A stretch of DNA of 64,000 nucleotides from Owenia fusiformis (Eukaryota > Annelida > Polychaeta > Sabellida > Oweniidae): the NCBI GenBank assembly GCA_903813345.2, contig CAIIXF020000006.1, forward strand, positions 34,449,524-34,513,523, given 5' to 3'. A model generated the notes under the pieces. The model made no database searches. It saw nothing but the letters and a program-made list of their open reading frames with translations, and was not told the origin of the DNA. Below are positions 23,315 to 35,559 of the stretch, piece by piece (positions within the stretch are counted from its first letter, which is position 1; the number at the start of each line of letters is the position of its first letter). A program made the translations under genes and the position numbers.

Positions 23315-26300
23315 CTAAACGTACTTTACCCAACCAAAGAACAAATTTGGATTGTATGTAATACCAATGATTATGACACAGAACCATACAAACACTGGTA
23401 TGAGATGAACAGGATTTCCATTGCTCACGTCTAACCTATTGGAAGTACCCCAGCGGGTGTCCCATAAAAGCAATACAGCGATAATCTTAGTCGGAATAAG
23501 AAAGAGTATATACAAAAAACTATACATGAAGTAGAATAAGAGACGTGGTTTCATTGATATCACTGTTGCCACTAACGCTCTTAATGCACAAATTGATACC
23601 ATAACTACACCCAAGGTTGCAACGCTGATTGGAGATGATGAAAATAACACTATGACGATGGTAGCCGTAACGAAGAAAGGGTAAACACCTTGGTATAACA
23701 AGACCCATATGAGATAGAAATTCATTCTGAATGCCCACCACAAGCTAAAGCCAAGTTCACGGTAAAACGATTTTGTCCATCGTGTTTGTTGGACAATCCA
23801 TCTAATTAAATTGGTTGGTGATTCTGTCGTACATTTTGCCAAATGTGTATATTTTACAGTTCTGCCAAGAGAAAGAATTCTATTTGTAAGATGCCTGTCT
23901 TCACCGTACGTACAGCGTACGCAAAAGAATGTTTGGAAATACCAGTCATGTAGTATACGTTTGATGTCCCTAGCCCTGTACAGTCCCAGTGGACCTGATA
24001 CGCACGAAACGACTCCAAATAAACTTTGGGCGGCTCGCTCCATGTTGAATGCGAACCAGTACCTGACTGCGCTTAGAAAAGAGACGGGGCTCTTATTGGC
24101 GTTAAAGATATCCACGTTTCCAGTGACGGCACCTATGTTATTATCAGACTCCAGCAGATTGATCATATGAGCGAGAGAGTTTGGACCGAGACGGGTATCA
24201 GAGTCGGTCATCATAATATAATCAATTCCGAGATCGATTAGTAATCGCATCGCACAATGCATTGCGGAGCGCTTTCCCTCGTGCAGTTGTCTAATAGTGA
24301 GAACCTTGAACCCATGTTTGCCACCATAAGGTCTTATTTTACCAGTGTATTCGCTGCCATCCCCAAGGTATTCAGAGATCGGCTTTACAACCTCATTCTT
24401 CCATTTCCCGTCGTCAATATTAGCAGCTATGTCGTCAAGGATGATATGCATGGTGTTTTCATGCCCAAACACCTCCGTAATTGTCTCAGCCATGTAAGCA
24501 TCCTGTTCCTCGTTGCCATCCACCACCACGCATAAGACGAAAATAGGACCATAGCAGTCCCGGGCTGAGATGATACAATTTCGAAAATAATCGGGATCTT
24601 CTCTGTAACCGACAATCTGCAAGAATGACAGAAGTTATTCATCTGACGAAATTGTATAATATATCATGCACATTTTCAGGATATGAGCAACGGATTAGCA
24701 CCCCATCTGTCACTTCGATCAACTTATTTGAGCAAATAGGGGTAAAAATGGGACACAATTTGCTCAGAGTTTGAATATACCATTAAGTACTGGACCCGGG
24801 GTACTGGATAAACAGTTGATTGAATTGAGGTGTTTTTATTAAACCCCACTTATATAGGTAGCAACACAATATAATATACTGTAACATAACACAACATAAT
24901 AACTCCAGCTTATCGGCCCTCGGCTATTATATATTTTCTAAAACTCAATACTCATAGTTTATCCATAACTTAACTGATTTTGAAAAAGATGACTAGTGTT
25001 CTAATAACGCAAAATATCTCCAACATATCACAAAAGAGTTATAGTTGCAGAAATTCAATGAAGTACAAAGCGGATATGTTTTCTTTAATAGATGGCAACT
25101 ATGAATGTACAATATTGAAATAGAAATTTACGTTTAACACATTCTATTTTGCTTGTATGTCGCCACTAAAATTACAGTTATCAAAACGTTATTTACAATC
25201 CAGAATTCACAAAAACGCTATAGCGTTTATGCTATGCTATAGCGTTTATCATGATATGAGATAAAACTATTATTTCTCATTTTATTCCATGGTGACAAAG
25301 GGCGAATGAATCAACGTTGTATTCATTAAATATTGATAATCTGACCGACACTCCCTGCTTTCTAATGGTTTATGAAATCATAGGGAATTTTTTTTATATT
25401 TTTAAGCTGAAGCCTTATAGCTTTTTATATTAGAATCCATGAACTAGTAGACGTGAAACACTTGTCTAAAATCCTAAGGTGATTTTACAGCTGGGCATGG
25501 TATATAGTCAATCAGAGTACGTATACCAAGTATAATATAATATAATATAATATAATATGATATAATATGATGAGTGACTTCTTATTTTAATATGTGGTTA
25601 TTTTAGTTTTACTTACCTGCAATGCCACTTTTCCATTGGACTTAAATGAAGCCCTTTGTTCTCCTTGAACTTTTCTTCCAAGTTTGTCCATTTTGTACTT
25701 GTTGACAAGGGCGAAAAGCATTTCGAAAATGTAATGCGTCAACGTAACTACCCCGTATGCAGTTAATACCCATGAGAGCGGAACTGCCATGTTGATAGTC
25801 AACAGTCTGATGTTTAGAATATAGAATGTCACCATTGCCCCAACCACAATTCCAACGCTTGCCAAGATGTAGATTATTCTGTATATCAGGATTTTCATGG
25901 GTGTTCGTTTCTTCCTAAATAATAAAACTTAGAATAAGTTGAATGTCAATCACAACTGTACATATAAATAAAAATACGTGGTATTTCCAATGAATTTCTT
26001 TGAAAAATGTTTTTATGCCTCCTTATCAAGCACCCACTTGTTTCTTTTAAACTAGTTTTCTTATAAACCTGTGACCATATATAAGGTAGGTATCAAAATG
26101 TATTTAGACGCGGCTATTAATGTTTTAATACACAGCCGCTATTTGTATTTGTATTTTGAAATGCATAATTTACACGTCATTTGCGAATTTTTTATTCAGT
26201 TTTATTCATTAAAATTTTAATGAATGAAACTGAATAAAAAATTCGCAAATGACGTGTAAATTATGCAATCATGAATATATAAAGACATACTTAGCGTCAT

Positions 26301-26442
26301 CCATGAAATCCTCCGTTCTGTCCTTGGTTACATGTATATGTACTCTATCGATTTCTTCTATTTCGGGTAGAGTTTCGTAAATCGCGGATTGTTCTCTTTC
26401 TCCGTCCCTAAAATCTATTTTGATATCCCTACTGGTGGCCAT
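23315..26442 (-). CDS. HAS: Hyaluronan-synthase-like glycosyltransferase, copy B (3 coding exons)
   Basis: A paralogue of copy A with the same exon plan: 26291-26442, 25617-25914 and 23315-24616. It encodes 583 aa. Joins are AA|G between exons 1 and 2 and phase 0 between exons 2 and 3; the exon 2 donor is the consensus GTAAGT. Topology matches vertebrate HAS: two N-terminal membrane helices (exon 2), a cytosolic GT2 domain, then about four C-terminal hydrophobic segments. Landmarks are VDGN at 182-185, DSD at 288-290, SGPLG at 357-361, GEDRHLTNR from 388 and QQTRW at 426-430. The spacing between DWY and GEDR equals that of vertebrate HAS. The position of the family GDV motif reads GNV at 316-318. 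The ATG at 26442 lies about 25 nt inside an exon whose acceptor is at 26468-26470, so the 5' UTR is spliced. The copy has an intact frame and is probably functional. The hyaluronan product is inferred from homology. Confidence 0.91.
25531..25573. repeat. TATAA microsatellite in intron 2 of HAS-like B
   Basis: A run of five-base TATAA units lies about 45 bp from the 5' splice site of exon 2. Confidence 0.85.
26162..26267. repeat. 106-bp near-perfect palindrome in intron 1 of HAS-like B
   Basis: Two 53-bp arms starting TGCATAATTTACACGTCATT meet without a loop at AAAATTTT, with a single mismatch. The right end is about 21 nt inside the intron from the GT of the exon 1 donor at 26289-26290. Confidence 0.95.
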
Positions 26443-26610
26443 TTTAACAAATATCAATTCTTGATATCTGAAATAGAAATACAATGCAATTAAGATGCAA
26501 TACGAGTGGAGTAAAGTTCAAGATTTAAAAATATTAAATAAAGATTGAAATGGAGCAATTCGGAGTACTTCTGGTCATGACGTAACATCTCTTGCACCGC
26601 ATCTCAATAG

Positions 26611-26940
26611 TGAACAAATATTTCACTCTATTGAGGTGAATACCTGTACATCTTTCACAAGTGATATTCCACGAAGCCCGATTATTATATCACTGTCTAG
26701 CTAGATATCCTTTATATTATTAAGTCATTAAGTCTGCCATTTTGACTTACACTGAACTAAATCATTTACACTGAACGAAAACAAATCCTTTGAAAATTCC
26801 CGGGAGCGTGGGATATCGCTAGATATCTCACGGTTGTCTTATCTGATTAGCATTGCCATTGAATATCGCCAGATATTCCACGACATTTGACCCGGTTTTG
26901 ACCAATCATACTGTCGCTAGCTAGATAGTGATATAATAAT
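26611..26940. mobile_element. Composite hairpin element, copy 2
   Basis: It matches 16209-16640 but lacks the second half of the first hairpin (equivalent to about 16282-16349) and a short stretch near 16400. It ends TAGATAGTGATATAATAAT. It lies in the 5' non-coding region of HAS-like B, about 170 bp above its ATG. Confidence 0.85.
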
Positions 26941-28409
26941 TACTTATATCCCCTCCATCCTATATTAATTTATTACGATTATTTTTTTATAACGCATAGA
27001 TACTAACTTTAAAAAGTGAGCAATGCCATTAGTATTGTGATAATAGCGTCCCTTATACCTCATATCTTAGAAGGGTATCAGTTAAAAAAAACACTAGGTG
27101 ACCTAACATATTTTGCCATGCACTGCGCCTATTCATTTTTTAATTCAATCGTAAATTTTCTCTTGAAAAAATAAATCTTCCATTTGTTGAGTTTTCTTGC
27201 AGAAATCGCCTATTCCCCCTCCATCCATTTTGTACGATCACCGGGCGTGAGTAAATAACTAGAATAGTGATAATCAATATATAGTTTACAAAGATTCCAG
27301 ATTTCTGACTATTATAATAAATAACTAGAATAGTGAATTCGAAATTGAACAGAGTTTATAAAGATTCCAGATTATTCCTGACTTCCTTGTCGATCAGTTT
27401 TAAAGAAAATTATGAAAGTATAGTGTAATATTCGCTAGAACAAAGAAAATGACGATTTTAACCTTGACCTTAGATCCCCAAAAGTTTGTCTGCTTATCAT
27501 TTTGGTCATCTTTAATTTTTTAATTTATTCTATATTAAAAAAAAACAATTTCGAAATTTGACGATGAGTTTAAAAAGAGGTCAAATCGTTTTAAATTAAT
27601 GATAACTGGTTTCGACTTTCGATGCTCAAATTGCGATTTTGGTAAAAATGACAATATACCTAAAATATTCATTGCTCAAATACAAAAACGCGCTTTGTCA
27701 AAAACTCCTTTATGGGCTTTTAACCCATTTCGATCCTCAAACTACGATTTTGGTACAATGATATTAATATTTAATTAAAACGTATTGTTCAATTACAGAA
27801 CGCACTTTGTTAAAATTTTCATTACAGGCATTTCCTCTACTTTTTATCAGTCTTTGGGAATAAAACGTAGATTTCGCATCGGCTGGCTAGAAACAATTGT
27901 TGATGCTGTAATTGCACACATCGACAACCATGACATGGCTTAAAGAAGCCTACTTTTAAAATAAACAAGTAGTTTTCAATTTGTCCCTGCGTCGTAAAAA
28001 TATGCTTTTTAGGTAGAAGCAAATGAAAATTCTAAAAATAAATGACCCGTTATCAGCTCAGAGGTCAGAAGGTCGTGAAATTGTCCTGAATTCGACTTAC
28101 AGATTACTAAATAATCGGACGATAGAGATAATATCCAGTGTTTAGTTCCATTTCATTACATTCGAAATCCAAATTTTGCTATCCTTTAATCGTTACACTG
28201 TTGCAAAAACTGTTCAATATAACCTAATATAAAAAGTATATTGAATATGAAGATTTAAAATACACGAAACTTCGTTGACCACTGATGTAAAAAATTTAAA
28301 ATATATAAAATGTAATTAAAAGTTGAAAAAGTATGTGAACATATCAATTTCTCGTGAAATTGGCTACCGTTCAGTTTTAGTGATTTTGTGGCTTGCTCAG
28401 TTAACTTAC
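26941..28409. other. Non-coding, probably 5' UTR intron of HAS-like B
   Basis: This contains an imperfect tandem duplication of about 65-70 bp around AATAACTAGAATAGTGA (27254 and 27320). It also holds two diverged copies of a segment of about 120 bp with ACGATTTTGGTA (27606 and 27729). No coding exon is recognised. Confidence 0.4.
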
Positions 28410-28500
28410 CTCTTGAATAATGATTTAGGAGTTTCTCGTTATTTTTAAAATCACTATTTCCTTGTTGTACCTGTGTTATGACGTCATTACTCCGATCTAC
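28410..28500 (-). promoter_or_regulatory. Candidate 5' UTR exon and CRE-bearing promoter of HAS-like B
   Basis: On the minus strand a strong donor (AAGAG|GTAAGTTAAC) sits at 28410/28409, about 1.9 kb upstream of the acceptor that precedes the copy B start codon. The palindromic cAMP-response element TGACGTCA is at 28479-28486, within 80 nt upstream. The pairing with copy B is inferred from orientation and position only. Confidence 0.3.
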
Positions 28501-28670
28501 CTATCATAAGAGAACTTCGAAAAATCATGTGATGCAACTCAAGATTTTCCTGGTGTTGTAGTTCGCAGAAGTACAAAATATATAAATTAGATCATTAATC
28601 AATGTTAATTGTCGATCGCCGCCCTTTAATTGAATTGGTAATTGTTGGTCTCTCAATGTGAAAATATATT

Positions 28671-28790
28671 GGTCACGAAATTTCTCACTAAAATGGTCCA
28701 ATGGCAATGTTATATATTAGTAATATATAAGGTCACGAAATTTCTCACTAAAATGGTTTAATGACAATGTTATATATTAGTAATATATAT
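28671..28790. repeat. Two tandem 60-bp units
   Basis: Units at 28671-28730 and 28731-28790 start GGTCACGAAATTTCTCACTA and differ at only a few positions, so the duplication is recent. Confidence 0.95.
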
Positions 28791-29016
28791 AATATATGAT
28801 GTCATATGGAACCCATTGATTACCCATTATCCAAAATCGAACCCCACTAGTGAATATCAAAAAGAAAAATGAATAGGTTACAACTGAACAAAATGATTTT
28901 CAAAACGTTGGCACCATTTCTTGAAAGTTATTAATTATTGAAGCATTCTCAGTTTTTAACGTTTTATTAATTTCCAAATGTAAATGTTATACACTATATA
29001 TGGATTATGGAAAGTA

Positions 29017-29580
29017 CAGGGTGGTAAAAAAACGGAAACCCTGCATTTTCCTCATATCTTTGTCATTTTAAGAAAAATACTCCCTGATATTTCACACATT
29101 TGTAAAACATTCAATTTCCTAACACCCTACTATATTTCATGACCATCAGACTGATAGTCACAATTTTACAGCACTTTGAACAACATGCTTCAGGTTTGGC
29201 CATCATCGCGCTGGGGGCTAACCTGCACAGCTGTCAATGATCCAAATGCATTCCTCAGCAGGTATGGCCTGAATGATACAGATAATCTCACTTTTGAGGT
29301 CTGCAATTGTCCTGGGGTCATTATTATACACTCTATCTCTGCCATATCCCCATAGGTAGGGGTATTTTGGACGACATGTGCAGGTTGGTCTTCAGCCCAA
29401 TATTGGCCACCGGGAATGTTCTTTAAAGTGCTATAACATGGTGACTATCAATCAGATGGTCATGAAATATGGTAGGCTGATAGGAAATTGAGTGATGAAC
29501 AAATATGCAAAGTTATTTCTTAAAATAATAAAAATATTAGAAAAAATGTGTAAGGGTTTCCAGTTTTTTTGACCACCCTG
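29017..29580. mobile_element. Tc1/mariner-superfamily element, internally deleted
   Basis: Termini are CAGGGTGGT...AAAAAAC and the inverse, about 29 bp, with TA at 29015-29016 and 29581-29582. The interior carries a transposase fragment on the minus strand. An isolated end of the same family is at about 55133-55172. Confidence 0.88.
29224..29386 (-). pseudogene. Tc1/mariner-type transposase fragment
   Basis: A stopless stretch of about 54 codons reads YPYLWGYGRDRVYNNDPRT followed by ADLK and AIPAEE. This corresponds to the FLWGYLKD...PRTLEELK region of DD(E/D) transposases of this superfamily, downstream of the second catalytic aspartate. No catalytic domain precedes it, so it is dead. Confidence 0.75.
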
Positions 29581-29582
29581 TA

Positions 29583-31710
29583 CATATTAAAAATAGTAAT
29601 AAGCGCGAACCTTTTCAATTACACAATTCATATCAAAATATACAGTGTTCGACATTTCAATGGGCCCAGTTTCGTTGAATGAAACGACATTCTTTTATAA
29701 TCCTTTTAATTCCAGTTCGAAAACTCTATTATTTGTTCATAATTTGTATAAAGTTTTAGTTATATAAATTTTGGAATAAAAGAATAAAAAATTAATAAAA
29801 TATCGTGAACGTGACGTGACGTCAGACAAGTCTAATTTTGGAATGCGGAAGTATATTTACAATTAATAATCGCATATGTATGTTTGAATTTGACTTCCCC
29901 TTAACTTGACTAAAATTGGTATAAAGTAAAATAATCTTGAAAACTAGAACAAGGCTTCCATTTAGATTTTAAAATAACAAACCTCATAAAGTTCTACGAG
30001 TCTGGAAGTAATAACGTCACGGTAAAAAAAGATTATGTAATATGAAAAATGATTGAGGTACCAAACGCCATATGGGTTCATGTTAACATTCTAAAATGAA
30101 CTTTAACAGAGGAAATGCTAAGACCAGCTGAGTTGTTCAGTCGAAGCAAAATATGCTATTGGGCCATGTATCTTTTTTCACATTGCATCTTACATACACT
30201 GAAACTTATTCCTTCCGACTCTCTCGGACATTTTTCGCGATACAACTCAATCGCAAACCATGATCAACCATAATTGGCAGTAAAATTATTTTGGACCGAG
30301 ATCACGATTGCAGTGATATACGTTTTGCCATTTGATGAAAATGATGTATCATGACTAATAATAGTTTATAGTCAAAGTTGACCGTCACATATTATTGAAG
30401 TACTGTACCATGTTATTATACATTGTAATGGTCATGACCATCTTTGACCATATTATAACAGAGAGCATTACACGGGGAGCATGTTTGATGGTATTGCATT
30501 GTATTTCAAGTAAAATTTTGACTGTCACACTACAAGGGTCGTTCGAAAAATCTTGCACGACAGCTTCTCAAGAGAAGAGATTTTATTATTTTTATGTGAA
30601 ATTTCATACAGATATAGTATTACCCTTCTTACAAGCTTATATGAAATTTCAGGACCATAAGCAATATACTTCCTGAGATACATTGACTTAAAAATTTGAA
30701 CCAATGGCCTACATATGACGTCATTAGATTGAATTGATTTTGTGAATGCCTTTATAGACTGAAATGATTCCGTCAATCGTTGTTCTTTTAGCTAACTGTT
30801 AATCAGGTTATATTATAACTAATTTATATTTAATCTAAATATACAGTACTTAACATATAGTCTTTCTTTCAGTATGTTTCTTGTAGCATTACGTCCAGTC
30901 CATAAGCGAATGTCTGAACCATCCTACCTATAGGATATCAAGCCCTCTCATAAGTAAGGCTACCCTCAATACATTCCCCTTCTCTTATTCCATCTTGGAA
31001 TACTTAGCAGACCCTATTGGTGTTATCATATGCAATATGTCTTAATCATGAATGAGTATAACTTGTGTAACACTGTTTCCCCATTCTTTATCATGTATTC
31101 TATCAATGTTTTCTGCTCCAACTTTATTATTCAAAGCCATACATTATTCTCCAATATTTCCTGAATTCATGAGAACTTTGATAACGTCAAAAAATCAGGT
31201 TTTTTGTCAAGATGTTTGAAGAGTATGGTTACGGTCATTCTTTCACACAACCAAAGAAAACTAGCTGGGAAATTATAAGATAAGATTCACATTTTCCATT
31301 GAGCAATACTAGAAATTGTTTATATTTAAATTGACAGTTTATGAAAGTTAATTTAGCGTGCTTAGTAACATTGATCTTTATGTGTTACTAGTTATCTTTT
31401 ACAAATGATATGTACCATAGCGTCATCACCGTGGTTACGGTAGCAACCGTAAAATGTTAAGTAGTAGGCGTATATACATGAAACTTTGACAGTGTAAGGA
31501 AATAAGATATGGGCACATACATACCAACTATGAACAAGATTGGTTCATTTTTCTAAAAATTAGACATATTTGTGCAAAACTAAAAATAAAAGAAAAAAAT
31601 TATCTGAAAAAATTTTGAAAAAAATGTTGAAAAAATTTTGAAAAAAAAATTCTGCAAAAAATGTGAAAAAAGATTTTGGAAAATTTTGGAAATTTTTTCA
31701 TTTTTTTCAG
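29583..31710. other. No gene seen
   Basis: AT-rich sequence. The opposing open frames at 30395-30776 overlap each other and show no conserved domain or splice context. The left margin of the next foldback is an A/T-rich homopurine-homopyrimidine stretch (31590-31705). Confidence 0.4.
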
Positions 31711-34480
31711 GTATGGAATACAACAGTTATGCACGGTCGGTTTGGATACAGGAAATATCCCTTGGGATATACAATATATCTTCCCTTGGTCCCTTCGGTC
31801 CCTCGGGAAGATATATTGTATATCCCTCGGGATATTCCCTGTATCCAAAACCTCCCAGTGCATAACCCCTATGTATCTCATACTTGAGTGGGTTTGGGGT
31901 AGATATCACCCGGGATTATATATCGTATCTGAGGAGCGGGCAGGATATATTGTATATGTCCCGCTCTAGGCCAATTGCGGGCAGATATAATATATCCATC
32001 CGGCTCCCGGGAATTTTTCAAAAGTTTAAAAAAGTTTAAATATCAAAAGTTTTAATTTTAAAATTTAAATTTTTTAAGTTTAAATGTTACAATTTCATTG
32101 TATTGAACAAAAAGAATATTCACGCGGTAGTATCTCTTCGGGACGTATCGAAACCACTCCGTCCCGAAAAACCGTTAATTTGAATTTAAAACCTACCCCG
32201 GGGTTTGAAAATCAAGGATTGTGAGTCTCACACTTCACCGTTTTTCTTCAAACTTGTTCCGTACAAAGCTTCACAGAAATACCTTTCAGTCGATACATTG
32301 TTTTCGTGTACAAAGTACCTCGTTTTAGCGGCGTTTTGGTCCCCAGCTGCGAGATAAAGCAAATTTTCATAACTTTCAACTGTAAGTCAAGTTATCTCGC
32401 CAGTCTTTTACCCATTCTCGCTCATAATTTCAGAATGGACTCCCATTCTTCCATCGCTACGTTTTGACTTTTGGGCATCAAACGCAGCAGTTTCTAAATC
32501 ATCCACACATCTCTTAAAATTTGACTAATACGTCCCGTCACCTTCCACTACGCCCCGCCGAGTCTATAACTACAAACGTGGAGTTGTATTCTAAAACAAT
32601 TTGTTCATCGTTGTGTAATTTTAACATAGGTTTGCCTTGGTCGATTCTTAACACCAGTCTTAAGTTTAGCATACATACGGAGTATAACTATAACTGATTG
32701 CATGAAATTGATAATTTAAATGTTTGTGAAGATGTTGCTTTTTAACTTTAATTATATGTAATTGTCCTGTATTTGATTTTGTGAGGAAACCAAGTGTCTG
32801 GTTTGAAACACAATAAAATCTGGAATCTTGTTTTGCTAATGTTCAACATAAATAATTTATAAATTATCGGCCGAGGGCAGATTAGAGCGGATCAATCAAT
32901 GATGTACAAAAAGTAACATGTAAAAGAAAAAACGCTATACTATTGTGATGACTATTGCTCTCGACAGAAAGCTTCAATTTTCATTGCATCATTTTTGACA
33001 AATATGCCGTTTTCATAAATGGTTTATAACTCAAAATTAAACTGTTGTATTTCAGGAATATGTATTTTTTCTTCATCATGTATGATTTTCAATAACCCTA
33101 CAGGCACCACTTTTTTTTTAGCTAAATCCATCGGGAAACTTTGCCACGCTTAATTTCAAAATAACGGAGATGTTATCAAAATTGAGCAATATTGGCACAA
33201 AAACGTTTCTAGATTCATATAAAGAATGCATCATCATATAACACTAATTGGTATATAAACAACATCTACTGACTTGGTCTGATAATGTAATATAAAGATT
33301 TTAACTGTTGTGTGTCAACCTTTCTTCTGTATGATTCCATTGGATTACATTATGAAACGTGTACCATATAAAATGATACATGTTTCTAACGTTATGCTGA
33401 AAATAATATAATTGGCATCACCCATCCTTTCGCATTTTAACATTTTTTCAAGGATAGGGCACTTTAAACGTTTCTTAAAAATATTTTCAATTGTTCAGTA
33501 ATTAAAATCTTTATATTGCAATATCGGGAAATCTAAATTTTAGGGAGATTTTGGACCACCCTATTATAGGTATATTGAAAATGGACAAGAATGGGTAAAT
33601 CTTAAAACACAATCCGATTGGTATTTAGAATCGACAATGGCAACCTACAAACGGACACATCGATGGACAAATTGTTTTAGAATGCAACTCTTCGTGTATA
33701 ATGATAGACTCGGCGGGGCGTAGTGGAAGATGACGGGACGTATTGGTCAAATTTGAAGAGATGTGTGGATGATTTAGAAACCGCTGCGTTTGATGCCCAA
33801 AAATCAAGACGTAGCGATGGAAGGTTGTAATGGGAGTCCATTCTGAAATTATGGGCGAGAATGGGTAAAAGACTGGCGAGATAACTTGACTTACAGTTGA
33901 AAGTTATGAAAATTTGCTTTATCTCACAGCTGGGGACCAAAACGCCGCTAAAAAGAGGTACTTTGTACACGAAAACAATGTATCGACTGAAAGGTATTTC
34001 TGTGAAGCTTTGTACGGAACAAGTTTGAAGAAAAACGGTGAAATGTGAGACTCACAATCCTTGATTTTCAAACACTGGGGTAGGTTTTAAATTCAAATTA
34101 ACGGTTTTTCGGGACGGAGTGGTTTCGATACGTCCCGAAAAGATACTACCGCGTGATATTACGAAAATGTTCAATATAAATATCTTGTCATTTGAAAAAG
34201 GTGGAAAATGTTATATCTACCCTAAACCCACTCAAGTATGAGATACACCAGTTATGCACGGTCGGTTTGGATACATGGAATATCCCTCGGTCCCTCGAGA
34301 AGATATAGAGATTATCCTATATGAGGTTCAGGATATTGGGATTATCCCGAGGCCAATATAATATATTTGCCCGAGGGCCGCAGGTCCCGAGGGAAAATAC
34401 ATTATATTGGCCAAGGGATAATCCCAATATCCTGAACCGACTATAGGATAATATGTTTATCCCATACCAATCTTGGTCAT
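31711..34480. mobile_element. Large foldback complex with nested hairpins
   Basis: Outer arms are about 31871-32610 and 33655-34251. For example, CTCATACTTGAGTGGGTTTG is mirrored at about 34230, and the CGGGACG...CCGTCCCG and GAGATAAAGCAAATTTTC regions are also mirrored. A loop of about 1.05 kb separates them. Each flank carries a further hairpin: 31734-31850, based on GGATACAGGAAATATCCC, and 34290-34470, based on CAATATCCTGAACC. The left arm has an extra hairpin of about 100 bp (31905-32010). No transposase is seen. Confidence 0.8.
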
Positions 34481-35559
34481 CTGGTTCACATTGTTCAATC
34501 GTGGAAATATTTTAGAATATTCATGCCCAGTTTTGTTTTCTTGGCCGTGGGTGGGTTCTCCTGTTCCCTCAAATGTTCCCACATTTATTTTCTCGAATTT
34601 TTGATTGATTAGGTGGATGCTCCTTCAATTTTTTAAACCATCAAACAGATCCCGATTGTCTGTGTTTTCTCCATTGTCGTGTACAGTCATTACGCGAACG
34701 TTACAAATTATGAAAAAATATGCGAGCGGCGATTATGACGTAGCGGGCAGATATAGTATATCTGCCCGCTCGGAGCGGGACGTATAGCTATATCTGCCCG
34801 CTGATGAAAATATAAGTTTTTACAAACCGGCTTTATGTACCTGTAACACGTCCAAGTATGGGATAAATATTGTATATCCCTCCGGATATTCCCTGTATCC
34901 AAAACCTCCCAGTGCATAACCCCTATGTATTCAATACTATCGTTTGAACGAGTGTTCGATTTGCTAAAATCTAATCATCATGGTGAGCAGTATTAAAGAT
35001 TCAAAAATCATATTCTTGGATTTTTGATTTCATTATATTTGTCTTCAAATATTCCTTGACCTTCATGTATATTCAATCTACAGAAAGGTTACATTTACAG
35101 AAAACTGTATTACCAATCATAAGTTACTCATAACATAACACCTGAAGATATATTCAATATTTTCTAAAAGAATGATCAAGACCTACATGTACATCTACTC
35201 TACAGGATAATATTGTCATTGTATCCTTAAGCTTTATAGGTTCATCACCATACATTTTCCAATAAATGGAAATATTTCCACTTGCCCAAAACATTTTTCA
35301 GTACGCACTGAAAATTTAATCAATACAGACCAGATACTGTAATAATTTCTTGATTGTAAAGATGTATATCCAAGTAAAGAAAATAATATGACAAATGGTC
35401 TGTTTTAAATATTTTTGATGCATCTTAGAGGCCATTCCTCAAAAATATCCTGAATCTGAATAAAAAATCATATTCCTCATGATTCAAGCATCATTAAAGT
35501 CATTTGAAATTCAGGAATAATGATCTAATGGTTGTGAGTTGTGACCCTGATTCTCTTTG
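34481..35559. other. 3' flank of DR1 with two small hairpins
   Basis: Hairpins are at 34738-34802 (GCGGGCAGATATA and inverse) and 34850-34930, the latter being a terminus of the GGATACAGG family. No gene is seen. Confidence 0.5.

Noticed and set aside
31600-31970. Several overlapping frames of 60-97 codons on both strands
   Set aside because: They come from an AT-rich tract and a palindromic hairpin, and show no splice context or domain.
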